From NCBI RefSeq assembly GCF_011008935.1, contig NZ_JAAIVJ010000002.1, forward strand, positions 62,001 through 126,000: 64,000 nucleotides of DNA. The letters are read 5' to 3'. Below are positions 25,909 through 34,554 of this stretch, in pieces (position 1 is the stretch's first letter; every line of letters starts with the position of its first letter). The notes under the pieces were generated by a model. That model was not told where the DNA came from and made no database searches. It saw nothing but the letters and a program-made list of their open reading frames with translations. Made by a program: the position numbers and the translations under genes. Source of the stretch: Tabrizicola oligotrophica (GTDB lineage Bacteria; Pseudomonadota; Alphaproteobacteria; Rhodobacterales; Rhodobacteraceae).

Positions 25909-28325
25909 TCTGCGGCCTCCAGCGAGATGGTTTTCATCGGCGCCCAATCGGCAGGACGCTCGGCCAGTTCCGCCCAAGGGTCGGTCTGATAGACCGACTG
26001 GCTTTGCAGGAAACGGTCATAAAGCGCCCGGCGGGTTGTCAGGTCGGCCATCTGGTCCTTGCACCAGTCAAGCCCCACCTTCGCCACCCATTTGTAGATG
26101 CGGTGCAGATAGCGGGCATTCTCGCGGTAAAGCTGGGTAAAGGCGGCGATGATCTCCAGCGCCTCTGCCTCGGTCGCCACGGTCATCAGGAGTTCGGTCT
26201 CCTTCACCTCCATGCCTGCCGCGCCCGCAACGCTGATCTGATAGCCCGAATCGACGCAGATCACGCCGATGTCCTTGCAAGTCGCCTCGGCACAGTTGCG
26301 CGGGCAGCCCGACACGCCAAGCTTGACCTTGGCAGGCGTCCACGACCCCCAGAGCAGCTTTTCCAGCTTGATGCCAAGGCCCGTGCTGTCCTGCGTGCCA
26401 AAGCGGCAGAATTCAGAGCCGACGCAGGTCTTCACCGTCCGCAGCCCCTTGGAATAGGCGTGGCCCGACACCATGCCGGCGGCGTTCAGGTCTGACCACA
26501 TCGCGGGCAGATCCTCTTTCTTCACGCCAAGAAGGTCGATCCTCTGGCCGCCCGTCACCTTGACCATCGGTACGTTGAACTTGTCCGCTGCGTCGGCAAT
26601 GGCGCGCAATTCATCGGGGGTCGTGACGCCCCCCCACATCCGCGGCACCACCGAATAGGTGCCGTCCTTCTGGATGTTGGCGTGGTTGCGTTCGTTCACA
26701 AAGCGCGACTGGCGGTCATCGCGATAGTCCAGCGGCCAATCGGCGAGCAGGTAGTAGTTCAGGGCCGGTCGACAGGAGGCGCAGCCGCCGACCGTCTTCC
26801 AGCCCAATTCCTGCATCACGGCGGGGATGGATTTCAACCCGCCCGCCTTGATCATCCGCCGCACATCCTCATGGGTGTGGTCGGTGCATTTGCACATCGC
26901 CGGATTGGCATTGGCGGCAAAGCCGTCGCCCAAGGTCAGCGCCATGACCTTTTCCACCAGCCCGGTGCAGGTGCCGCAAGAGGCGCTGGCCTTGGTCTGG
27001 GCGCGCACGGCGTCCAGCGTCAGGGCGCCGCCCTGCACGGCGGCTTCGATCTTTCCCTTGCAGACGCCGTTGCAGCCACAGATTTCCGCTTCAGGCGGCA
27101 AGGCTGCAACGGCGGCCAAAGGGTCCGCCTTGGTCCCCCCGGCGGCAAAGGCAGGGCCGAAGATCAGCGTGTCGCGCATGTCGGACACATCCTTGCCGGT
27201 CTTGATCAGGTCAAAGAACCACGACCCGTCGGCAGTATCGCCATACAGGACCGCGCCGATCAGACGCTCGCCCTCAAGGATCAGCCGCTTGTAGATGCCG
27301 CGGCCCGGATCGCGGAACACGATGTCCTCGCGCCCCGGCGCCTCGGCAAAATCCCCGGCGGAAAACAGGTCGACACCCGTGACTTTCAGCTTGGTCGCGG
27401 TCTGCACCGGCTGGAAGCGGCCGGTCTCGCCGTTCAGCACGGCGGCCAGCACCTTGGCCTGGTCGTAAAGCGGCGCGACAAGGCCGAACAATTGGCTGTC
27501 ATGCTCCACACATTCGCCAAGCGCAAAGACGGCGGGGTCCGAGGTCTGCATCTGGTCGTTGACCACCACACCGCGCGCCACTTCGAGCCCGCAGTCATTG
27601 GCCAGCCGGGTTTCGGGGCGGATCCCGACGGCCATGCAGACCAGATCGGCCGGATAGACTGTGCCGTCCTCCAGCAGCACTGCCTCGACCCGGTCATTGC
27701 CCAGAATGGCCTTGGTCGCACCCTTGCAATGCACCCGGATGCCGCGGCGTTCGAGATCCTTTTGCAGCAGATAGCCGGCGGACGGGTCAAGCTGCCGCTC
27801 CATCAGGTGGCCCATCAGGTGAATGACCGTCACTTCGGCCCCGCGCGCGGCCATGCCTGCCGCCGCTTCCAGCCCCAGCAGCCCGCCGCCGATGACCACG
27901 GCCCGGGCGCCCGGGCGCGAAGCCGCGATCATGGTGTTGGTGTCTTCCAGATCGCGGTAGGTGACCACGCCCGGCAGCTTGTGGCCCGGCACCGGAATGA
28001 TGAACGGGGCCGAACCGGTGGCGATCACCAGCGCATCGTAAGGCGTTTCGCCCCCGGCCGAGACCACCACCCGGGCGTTGCGGTCGATCTTCGTCACCGT
28101 CTCGCCAAAGCGGGTGTCGATCCGTTGCGCACCATACCAGTCGGCGTCGTGGGTGATGATTTCGGCATAGGTCTTTTCGCCCGACAGGACTGGCGACAGC
28201 ATCAGACGGTTGTAATTGCCGCGCGGTTCGGCATTGAACAGCGTGACCTGCCAATCCGGGCCAAGGTTTTCCAGCATCCGCCCCGAAGCCATGCCGGCCC
28301 CGATGACCACCAGTTTCTTCGCCAT
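25905..28325 (-). CDS. nirB: nitrite reductase large subunit, siroheme protein
   Basis: Reduces nitrite to ammonium with NAD(P)H, 806 residues. Domains in order are an N-terminal FAD/NAD(P) module (V-I-G-A-G-M-A-S, then G-G-G-L-L-G-L-E-A-A), a BFD [2Fe-2S] domain (C-G-C-N-G-V-C, then C-G-T-C), a second cysteine-bearing BFD-like segment (C-K-C-T-D-H-T, C-A-S-C), and the sulfite/nitrite reductase domain with siroheme/[4Fe-4S] ligands C-R-F-G-T-Q-D and S-G-C-P-R-N-C. The ATG at 28325 overlaps the ATPase stop (TGATG); a GTG one codon earlier is the alternative. Confidence 0.95.
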   Translation of the reverse strand: MAKKLVVIGAGMASGRMLENLGPDWQVTLFNAEPRGNYNRLMLSPVLSGEKTYAEIITHDADWYGAQRIDTRFGETVTKIDRNARVVVSAGGETPYDALVIATGSAPFIIPVPGHKLPGVVTYRDLEDTNTMIAASRPGARAVVIGGGLLGLEAAAGMAARGAEVTVIHLMGHLMERQLDPSAGYLLQKDLERRGIRVHCKGATKAILGNDRVEAVLLEDGTVYPADLVCMAVGIRPETRLANDCGLEVARGVVVNDQMQTSDPAVFALGECVEHDSQLFGLVAPLYDQAKVLAAVLNGETGRFQPVQTATKLKVTGVDLFSAGDFAEAPGREDIVFRDPGRGIYKRLILEGERLIGAVLYGDTADGSWFFDLIKTGKDVSDMRDTLIFGPAFAAGGTKADPLAAVAALPPEAEICGCNGVCKGKIEAAVQGGALTLDAVRAQTKASASCGTCTGLVEKVMALTLGDGFAANANPAMCKCTDHTHEDVRRMIKAGGLKSIPAVMQELGWKTVGGCASCRPALNYYLLADWPLDYRDDRQSRFVNERNHANIQKDGTYSVVPRMWGGVTTPDELRAIADAADKFNVPMVKVTGGQRIDLLGVKKEDLPAMWSDLNAAGMVSGHAYSKGLRTVKTCVGSEFCRFGTQDSTGLGIKLEKLLWGSWTPAKVKLGVSGCPRNCAEATCKDIGVICVDSGYQISVAGAAGMEVKETELLMTVATEAEALEIIAAFTQLYRENARYLHRIYKWVAKVGLDWCKDQMADLTTRRALYDRFLQSQSVYQTDPWAELAERPADWAPMKTISLEAAE

Positions 28326-29986
28326 CACGCGGCCTCCTTCTTTTTGGCTGGACCATGGGCATGATCGTGCAGGAAGTTCAGGATCTCGGCCCGGTAGGAC
28401 CAGTAGTCGGGATGGTCGAGCATGGCGCGGCGCGAGCGCGGGCGCGGCAGGTCGACCTGGGTGATCTGGCCGATGGTGGCGCGCGGGCCGTTGGTCATCA
28501 TCACCACCCGGTCGGCCAGAAGGATCGCCTCATCGACGTCATGGGTCACGCAGACGGCGGTGACCTGCGTGCGGCTCCAGACCTCCATCAGCACGTCCTG
28601 CAATTCCCAGCGCGTCAGGCTGTCAAGCATGCCGAACGGTTCATCGAGCAGCAGGAGCTTGGGCGACAGGGCAAAGGCCCGCGCGATGCCGACCCTCTGG
28701 CGCATGCCGTTCGACATGTCGGCAGCCAGCTTGTGCATCGCATCACCCAAGCCCACCCGTTCAAGGTAGTATTCCACCACCTCCTGCCGTTCGGCCTGAC
28801 TGGCATTCGGGTAAACCCGGTCTACCCCGATCGCCACGTTTTCACGCGCGGTCAGCCAAGGGAACAGGCTGGGCGACTGGAAGACCACGGCGCGTTCGGG
28901 GTCGGCGCCTTCGACCGCATAGCCGTCAAGCTTGATCGCCCCGCCCGAGATCGAGGTCAGCCCGGCGGTCATCGACAGCACAGTCGACTTGCCGCAGCCG
29001 GAATGGCCGATCAGGCTGATGAACTCGCCCTTCTTCAGCTTCAGATCGACGTTTTCCACCACGGTCAGCGGGCCTTTCTGCGTGTCGTAGACTTTGGAAA
29101 GCTGCGAATATTGCAGATAGCGGTCGTCAATCGGGCTGCGCGCGGCGGCGGCATAGGCCTTGGGCAAGGCGTGGCGCGGGGTCAGTGCGGGCAGGATGCG
29201 GGTGCTTTCCAGCCTGACCGACAGCCCGACCTCCATCAGCTCGGCCGTCACCGCCCCGCGCAGGCGCTGAAACTCGGCGTCGTTGTTCAGCGCGCCCCGG
29301 TCGCGCGGGCGGGCCAGCGACACCGGAAACTCGCGGCCAAGGCTGCCGTCTGGGTTCAGGATGACAATGCGGTCGGCCAGAACCAGCGCCTCATCCACGT
29401 CATTGGTGATGAGGACCGCCGTCTTGCGGTCGCGCCGCCAGATGCCTTCGATCTCGTCGGCCAGATCGGCGCGCGTCATCGCATCCAGCGCTGACAGGGG
29501 TTCGTCCATCAGAAGAACCTCGGGCTCCATCGCCAGCGCCCGCGCCACAGAAACCCGCTGCCGCATGCCGCCCGACAATTCGGCGGGACGGCGGGCGGCG
29601 GCATGGGACAGCCCCACCATGCCGACATATTTCTCGACCATTGCCGCGCGCTCGGCCCTGGGCTTCGCGCCGTGGATCGCGTCGACCGCAAGGCCGACAT
29701 TCCCGGCCACCGTCAGCCAGGGCATCAGCGAATAGGACTGGAACACCAGCCCCCGCTCCGGCCCCGGCCCGGTGATCGGCTGGCCCTTGAACAGCACGCG
29801 GCCACGGTCCGGCGCGGCAAGCCCGGCCATCAGGTTGACAAGCGTGGTCTTGCCGGTGCCGGAAAAGCCGAGGATCGCCAGAAACTCGCCTTCTTCAACC
29901 TGCAGCGAGACATTCTTCAGGATCTCGGACCGCGAGGGGCCGATCCCGTAACCCTTGAAGACGTGATGAAATTCGAGGATTGCCAT
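28325..29986 (-). CDS. nitrate ABC transporter, fused double ATPase (NrtC/NrtD-like)
   Basis: Two complete ABC ATPase domains in one 553-residue chain. Domain 1 (about 1-250) has Walker A G-F-S-G-T-G-K-T-T, signature L-S-G-G-M-R-Q and Walker B L-L-M-D-E-P. Domain 2 (about 290-545) has G-H-S-G-C-G-K-S-T, an altered signature M-S-N-G-M-R-Q, L-L-L-D-E-P and a normal T-H-D switch (H482). In domain 1 the switch histidine is asparagine (N195, T-N-D-V-D-E-A), so that site may be weakly hydrolytic. Cyanobacterial systems use two separate ATPases; here the pair is fused, and the NrtC-type regulatory binding domain is absent. It lies 3 bp after the permease gene. Confidence 0.9.
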   Translation of the reverse strand: MAILEFHHVFKGYGIGPSRSEILKNVSLQVEEGEFLAILGFSGTGKTTLVNLMAGLAAPDRGRVLFKGQPITGPGPERGLVFQSYSLMPWLTVAGNVGLAVDAIHGAKPRAERAAMVEKYVGMVGLSHAAARRPAELSGGMRQRVSVARALAMEPEVLLMDEPLSALDAMTRADLADEIEGIWRRDRKTAVLITNDVDEALVLADRIVILNPDGSLGREFPVSLARPRDRGALNNDAEFQRLRGAVTAELMEVGLSVRLESTRILPALTPRHALPKAYAAAARSPIDDRYLQYSQLSKVYDTQKGPLTVVENVDLKLKKGEFISLIGHSGCGKSTVLSMTAGLTSISGGAIKLDGYAVEGADPERAVVFQSPSLFPWLTARENVAIGVDRVYPNASQAERQEVVEYYLERVGLGDAMHKLAADMSNGMRQRVGIARAFALSPKLLLLDEPFGMLDSLTRWELQDVLMEVWSRTQVTAVCVTHDVDEAILLADRVVMMTNGPRATIGQITQVDLPRPRSRRAMLDHPDYWSYRAEILNFLHDHAHGPAKKKEAA

Positions 29987-29989
29987 GGG

Positions 29990-31081
29990 TCACCGCCGCC
30001 CGTCAAAGGTCAGAAGGGTTTGCGCCGTGACCATCACCCGGTCCAGAACCACGCCAATCAACCCGATGGTCAGGACCGCGACCATGATCCGCGCGAGGCT
30101 GTCTGAACTGCCGTTCTGGAACTCGTCCCAGACGAACTTGCCAAGGCCGGGGTTCTGGCTGAGCATCTCGGCGGCAATCAGCACCATCCAGCCCACGCCC
30201 AGCGACAGCCGCAGGCCGGTGAAGATCAGCGGCAGCGCGGAGGGCAGCACCAGCTTGGTGATCCGCGTCCAGAGCGAAAGCTTCAGCACGCGCCCGACAT
30301 TGACCAGATCGCGGTCGATGGTGGCTACGCCAAGCGCGGTGTTGATGAGCGTCGGCCACAGGGAGCACAGCGTCACCGTGATGGCCGAGATCAGGAAGCT
30401 TTTCGACATGCCCTCGTCGCCCGCGGCATAAAGCGCCGAAACGGTCATGGTGACGATGGGCAGCCAGGCCAGAGGTGAGACGGGTTTGAACACCTGCACA
30501 ATCGGAGCAAGGGCTGCGTTGGCAGTGGGCGACAGACCGGCAAGGATGCCCAGCGGAATGGCCACCAGCGAAGCCAGCACAAAGCCCATGAACACGGTTT
30601 TCAGCGAAGTCAGGATCTGGTCGACATAGGTGGGCTTGCCGGCATAGACCCGCTCCTTGACCTCGTCGCTTTTGCCTTGGGCGACCAGTGCCGCGTTCTT
30701 TTCCGCCTGCTTGGCGTAGAACTCGGTCTCCTTGGCGCGTTCCGTCATGGCATCGGCCTGCAAGACCCCGACCTGCGCCCAGACCTGGGCCGGGCCGGGA
30801 ATGGCGCCGAGCGAGGTTTCGACCTTGGGCGCAAGCCAACCCCACATGCCAAGGAAGGCGGCAATCGCCAGAAGCGGCACGAAAAGCGTGCGCCACAGGT
30901 CGCGCATCTGTTGGCGTGGCGCTTCGCCGATCAGCAGGCGCCAAAGGGGCGCAAGCCAGGGCAGCCCCACCATCTTGAACCAGACCTCGGCGCGCGCGAT
31001 CAGCGACAACAGCCGGGCAATGCGCGCCGCCTTCAGGGTTGCATCTTCTTCGGGCAGGGCTGCGGGATCAATCGACGTCAT
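29990..31081 (-). CDS. nrtB: nitrate ABC transporter permease
   Basis: Inner-membrane permease of the nitrate/nitrite/taurine class, 363 residues, longer than the usual 270-300. After a soluble N-terminus and a first membrane segment there is an insert rich in K, E and A (about residues 105-155, around T-E-R-A-K-E-T-E-F-Y-A-K-Q-A) that may be helical and periplasmic. The BPD permease domain follows, with the EAA-like loop in L-S-L-W-T-R-I-T-K-L-V-L-P-S-A-L. The gene sits between the binding protein (47-bp gap) and the fused ATPase (3-bp gap). Confidence 0.9.
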   Translation of the reverse strand: MTSIDPAALPEEDATLKAARIARLLSLIARAEVWFKMVGLPWLAPLWRLLIGEAPRQQMRDLWRTLFVPLLAIAAFLGMWGWLAPKVETSLGAIPGPAQVWAQVGVLQADAMTERAKETEFYAKQAEKNAALVAQGKSDEVKERVYAGKPTYVDQILTSLKTVFMGFVLASLVAIPLGILAGLSPTANAALAPIVQVFKPVSPLAWLPIVTMTVSALYAAGDEGMSKSFLISAITVTLCSLWPTLINTALGVATIDRDLVNVGRVLKLSLWTRITKLVLPSALPLIFTGLRLSLGVGWMVLIAAEMLSQNPGLGKFVWDEFQNGSSDSLARIMVAVLTIGLIGVVLDRVMVTAQTLLTFDGRR

Positions 31082-31128
31082 GGCTGTGGTCCGTTGTTGA
31101 AGCGATGGGGCAGGATCGGCGGGCAGGG

Positions 31129-32487
31129 TCAGTTGGTGACCTCACCGCCCTGCACGGTTTGCGAGGCCTTCAGACCGATGGTCAGGCTGTCGATGTAGGT
31201 GTTCGGGGTCGTGCCATCGAAGGCCACGCCGTCGATGAAGGCGCTGGTCGGCTCGCGGTAGCCGTCGGCGTCGAAGTCGAACATGTCGGCACTTGCCTTG
31301 CCTTCGGCAATCAGCGCCTCGGCAGCGGTCTGGAACAGGTCGGGGCGATAGACCGCCTTGGCGGTCTCGTCATACCAGCTGTCCGGCCTGGCCTCGGCAA
31401 TCTGGCCCCAGCGGCGCATCTGGGTCAGCGTCCAGACCGCGTCCGAGTAATAGGGGAAGGCGGCATTGCCGCGGAAGAACACGTTGAAGTCGGGTTCATC
31501 GCGCTTGTCGCCTGCCTCATACTCGAAGGTCCCGGTCATCGAATTGGCGATGATCGCGGCGTCGGCCCCGACGTAATCCGGCGAGGACAGGATGGCGACC
31601 GCCTCGGCGCGGTTGGCGTTGCTGTTCTCGTCAAGCCAGATCTGTGCCCGGATCAGCGCCTTGGTCAGCGCCAGCACGGTGTTGGGGTTTTCCTCGGCAA
31701 AGGCCTTGGTCAGACCAAAGACCTTTTCCGGGTTCATCTTGAAGATCGCATCATCCGAGATCACCGGCACGCCGATGCCCTTGGCGACGGCCGCCTGATT
31801 CCAGGGCTCGCCTACGGAATAGCCGTCGATGGTGCCGGCCTCGAGCGTGGCGGGCATCTGCGGCGGCGGGGTGACAGACAGCAGAACCTCGGCTCCGATC
31901 TGGCCCGAGGTGTCATCGGCGGAATAGAGCCCGGGGTTGATGCCGCCTGCCGCCAGCCAGTAGCGCAGTTCATAGTTGTGGGGCGAAACCGGGAACACCA
32001 TGCCCATGCTGAAGGCCTTGCCCTGATCGGCCCAGGCTTCAAGCGCGGGTTTCAGCGCGGCGGCGGAAATCGGGTGGGCAGGCTTGCCGTTTGCATCCAG
32101 CGCAAGGCCGGGCTTCATCAGCTCCCACACCGCGTTCGAAACGGTGATGGCATTGCCGTTCAGGTCCAGCGACAAGGGCGTGACCATTTCGGCCTTGGTG
32201 CCATAGCCGATGGTCGCGGCCAGGGCCTGCCCGGCCAGCATATGCGCGCCGTCAATCTCGCCCGCGGCAACCCGGTCCAGCAGCACCTTCCAGTTCGACT
32301 GCGCTTCCAGCGTGACGTTCAGGCCCTCCTCCTCGAAAAAGCCTTTCTCCTTGGCAATTGCGAGCGGGGCCATGTCGGTGAGCTTGATGAAGCCCAGGGT
32401 CAGGCTGTCCTTTTCGATGCCTTGGGTCTCGGCAAGGGCAGGAGCGGCGATCAGGGCGACGGAGAGAAGAAGGGCGGCTCGGGTCAT
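31129..32487 (-). CDS. nrtA: nitrate ABC transporter substrate-binding protein
   Basis: Periplasmic nitrate/nitrite-binding protein of the NrtA/CmpA class, 452 residues. The start is the ATG at 32487, preceded by AGGAACCCC and followed by a classic signal peptide (T-R-A, hydrophobic [12 protein letters not shown] cleavage). The conserved E-P-W-N and S-V-G-E-P segments are present. It has no lipobox and no twin arginine, so it is probably a soluble periplasmic protein. It is the first structural gene after the NasT-type leader, so antitermination is expected to control it and all genes down to cobA. Confidence 0.92.
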   Translation of the reverse strand: MTRAALLLSVALIAAPALAETQGIEKDSLTLGFIKLTDMAPLAIAKEKGFFEEEGLNVTLEAQSNWKVLLDRVAAGEIDGAHMLAGQALAATIGYGTKAEMVTPLSLDLNGNAITVSNAVWELMKPGLALDANGKPAHPISAAALKPALEAWADQGKAFSMGMVFPVSPHNYELRYWLAAGGINPGLYSADDTSGQIGAEVLLSVTPPPQMPATLEAGTIDGYSVGEPWNQAAVAKGIGVPVISDDAIFKMNPEKVFGLTKAFAEENPNTVLALTKALIRAQIWLDENSNANRAEAVAILSSPDYVGADAAIIANSMTGTFEYEAGDKRDEPDFNVFFRGNAAFPYYSDAVWTLTQMRRWGQIAEARPDSWYDETAKAVYRPDLFQTAAEALIAEGKASADMFDFDADGYREPTSAFIDGVAFDGTTPNTYIDSLTIGLKASQTVQGGEVTN

Positions 32488-32511
32488 CTGGGGTTCCTGT
32501 GCATGGAATTG

Positions 32512-32563
32512 AAAAAGGCCACTCGACGCGCGGAACACGATCTGTGTCAGCGGTCAGGCGGCC
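32512..32563 (-). terminator. leader terminator upstream of nrtA
   Basis: Read on the minus strand, GGCC (32563-32560) can pair with GGCC (32520-32517) at the base of an imperfect hairpin. Further pairs are GAC/GTC, CGC/GCG and ACAC/GTGT around the loop AGATC, and five T residues follow at 32516-32512. It ends 25 bases before the nrtA start, so it would block the operon unless relieved. Its 5' arm overlaps the second hexaloop hairpin. Confidence 0.75.
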
Positions 32564-32610
32564 TTGCCTGGGGTCCCGATTGTGGGAGAGACGGAACCTC
32601 GTTGCTCCGT
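32555..32610 (-). promoter_or_regulatory. ANTAR-type two-hairpin antitermination site for NasT
   Basis: Two hairpins with six-base loops on the minus strand. P1 (32610-32591) has a 7-bp stem (ACGGAGC / GTTCCGT, one G-U) and loop AACGAG. P2 (32570-32555) has a 5-bp stem CAGGC/GCCTG and loop AAGGCC. Both loops have A at position 1 and G at position 4, the known recognition rule for ANTAR proteins. P2 shares bases with the 5' arm of the terminator, so forming P2 excludes it. The adjacent nasT gene encodes the expected ANTAR protein. Confidence 0.8.
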
Positions 32611-32718
32611 TGGATCAAAGGTGCGCGCCTGCCGGTCTTGCGTCAATCTGCGATTTGCAGATGCAGAAAAGGCGAGTGGCAGATTCTGCCGCATTGCAGC
32701 AAAATGCCCAAACTTTGG

Positions 32719-33828
32719 TCAGTTTTCCGGTTCCGGGTCGAAAACCGCGTCATCGAAGAAACGGTTGCAAGCCAGAATCAGGCGGCCGTTGACCGCCGGA
32801 AGCGCCTCTGCCGCCGGAAGCGCGCCCTCCAGCTTGTCAGAGCTGCGCGGCATCGGGGCCAGCGCGCCAAGGTGGCGGCGGTAAAGGTCGCTGCGGAAGC
32901 AGGCGCGCGCAGCGGTGACCGCGGGGGCAAGCGGAAGGCCGCAGGACCGCGCCAGTTCGGCTCCGATCCAGCTGGCCTGACTGCGCCACGGAAAATTGGC
33001 CACCCCGTCGTGAAACGTCAGAAGCTGCGGCACCTGATGGGCGCCAAGCCGTCCGAACAGGGCCGGTTCCAGATAGGTCGCGGCCACGTCCAGATAGGCG
33101 GGCCGCGCAAGGATATCGGCCAGCGTCGCGCGGTTGCCGGGCGCCTCGGCCCATCTGCCCGCGCGCCAGACCGCCCGCATCAAGGGGCCGGCCTCCTCGC
33201 CTTGTCCCGCCCGCACGGCCAGCACCTTTTCCGGCGCCTGACTCCAGATCTGGCTGCCGGTCAGCACCAGCCGCGCCCCGGCCTCGGTCGCGGCCGCGCT
33301 GCCCCAGGGTTCGCCGACGCAAAAGCCGTCGATGTCGCCTGCGCGCAGGGCTTCGGCCATGCGCGACGGGGGGACGGTCACGATCCGCGGCTGCAGCCCC
33401 GGCGCCGCCCGCTGCAACCAATAACGCAGCAACAGCGCCTGCATCGAAAAGGGAAACGGCACGCCAAGGCGCAGGTCTTGCCCGGCCAGCGCGGCACCCA
33501 GCGCCATGGGATCGCCAAAGCCGACCCCGGCCTGGGCGGCGCACTCTGCCGAAAGGCCGATGACCTGACCGCCCAGCGACAGCACCATCAGGACTTCGGT
33601 CGCCCCTGCGCCGCCGCCCAGGCCCAAGGCGCGGGCGACGGGCATCACCGACAGCATATGCGCCGCCTGAACCCGGCCGGATTCCAGCATGTCGCGCAGC
33701 TGCGACCAGCTCGCCGCCTTGACCAGCGACAGGGACAGGCCTTCTTCCTCGGCAAAGCCCAGTTCCTTGGCCACGATGACCGGCGCGGCATCGACAAGCG
33801 GCACATATCCAATCGCAACCGGTGTCAT
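32719..33828 (-). CDS. nasS: nitrate/nitrite sensor NasS (cytoplasmic NrtA-like)
   Basis: NrtA-family binding protein of 369 residues without a signal peptide: it starts M-T-P-V-A-I-G-Y-V-P-L-V-D-A-A-P directly in the mature fold. That is the mark of NasS, a cytoplasmic nitrate/nitrite sensor that holds NasT inactive until ligand binds. The E-P-W-G segment (G-E-P-W-G-S-A-A) parallels the ligand-site region of NrtA. It overlaps nasT by 4 bp, so the sensor and the RNA-binding partner are made together. The nrtA leader begins right after its stop. Confidence 0.92.
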   Translation of the reverse strand: MTPVAIGYVPLVDAAPVIVAKELGFAEEEGLSLSLVKAASWSQLRDMLESGRVQAAHMLSVMPVARALGLGGGAGATEVLMVLSLGGQVIGLSAECAAQAGVGFGDPMALGAALAGQDLRLGVPFPFSMQALLLRYWLQRAAPGLQPRIVTVPPSRMAEALRAGDIDGFCVGEPWGSAAATEAGARLVLTGSQIWSQAPEKVLAVRAGQGEEAGPLMRAVWRAGRWAEAPGNRATLADILARPAYLDVAATYLEPALFGRLGAHQVPQLLTFHDGVANFPWRSQASWIGAELARSCGLPLAPAVTAARACFRSDLYRRHLGALAPMPRSSDKLEGALPAAEALPAVNGRLILACNRFFDDAVFDPEPEN

Positions 33829-34409
33829 CGGAGCAGGTCCGCCGCCGTGACGATGGCCTGCGCCAGATCGGCAAGCCGCTTGCCCTGATCCATCGCGGTC
33901 TTGCGCAACAGCGCATAGGCCTCTTCCTCGCCAATGCCTTTTGCCCGCATCAACAGCCCCTTCGCCCGGTCGATGACCTTGCGCTCTTCCAGCGCAGCCT
34001 TGGTGGCGGCAAGTTCGGCCCGCATCCGGGCAAAGAGGTGAAACCGGGCGATGGCCGCGTCCAGAATGGGATGGATGCGGGCGGGTTGCAGGCCGCCAAC
34101 CACATAGGCCGAGACCCCCGCCTCGATCGCGGCGCGCGTCAGGCCCTGATCGGCCCGGTCGACGAACATCGCCACCGGCCGTTCCATCGGCCCGGCGGCA
34201 AGCGTCAGCTCTTCCAGCACATCGCGCGACGGGTCGCCCGCATCGATCAGCACAAGGTCGGGCCGGGTTTCGGCCACCCGCCGCGCCAGCCCCACGCCCG
34301 AACCGATCACCTGAATGCGCATCTGTCCGGCCTCGCGCAGCGCGTCCACGATCAGCATGGCGCGTTCGCGGTCCTGTTCGACGACGATGATGTTCAAGGC
34401 GCTGTCCAT
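33825..34409 (-). CDS. nasT: ANTAR-domain antiterminator NasT
   Basis: Response-regulator-like protein of 194 residues with a C-terminal ANTAR RNA-binding domain (about 137-187, including K-V-I-D-R-A-K-G-L-L-M). The N-terminal receiver keeps an aspartate (D56 in V-L-I-D-A) but lacks the paired acidic residues near the first strand (V-V-E-Q-D), so control is probably by NasS binding rather than phosphorylation. The start is the ATG at 34409; an in-frame extension to 34499 is basic and atypical. It is expected to bind the two-hairpin site before nrtA. Confidence 0.93.
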   Translation of the reverse strand: MDSALNIIVVEQDRERAMLIVDALREAGQMRIQVIGSGVGLARRVAETRPDLVLIDAGDPSRDVLEELTLAAGPMERPVAMFVDRADQGLTRAAIEAGVSAYVVGGLQPARIHPILDAAIARFHLFARMRAELAATKAALEERKVIDRAKGLLMRAKGIGEEEAYALLRKTAMDQGKRLADLAQAIVTAADLLR

Positions 34410-34554
34410 CGCATTACCTAGCGAGCCGGACGGGACCATCGCCAGAGATTTGCGGGAACGGCGGCGAGGGCGGCCCGAGAATGCCGAATAACCGGGCAAA
34501 CAGGCGGCTCAGGCCTGATTCATGGGCAAATCGGAAATTGCATTGCGGTTGAGC

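Noticed and set aside
32574-32587. Third hexaloop hairpin (TCCC-ACAATC-GGGA) between P1 and P2
   Set aside because: The loop has A1 but A rather than G at position 4, and the stem is only 4 bp, so it does not meet the ANTAR rule. It may only be a spacer fold.
32692-32715. GG-N10-GC pattern resembling a sigma-54 promoter just after nasS
   Set aside because: The flanking bases do not fit TGGCAC/TTGCA well, and control is better explained by the antitermination leader. A single GG-N10-GC match is common by chance.
31039-33888. 949-codon open frame on the plus strand over nrtA/nasS
   Set aside because: Antisense to identified genes and running through the leader; no domain signal, only GC-driven openness.
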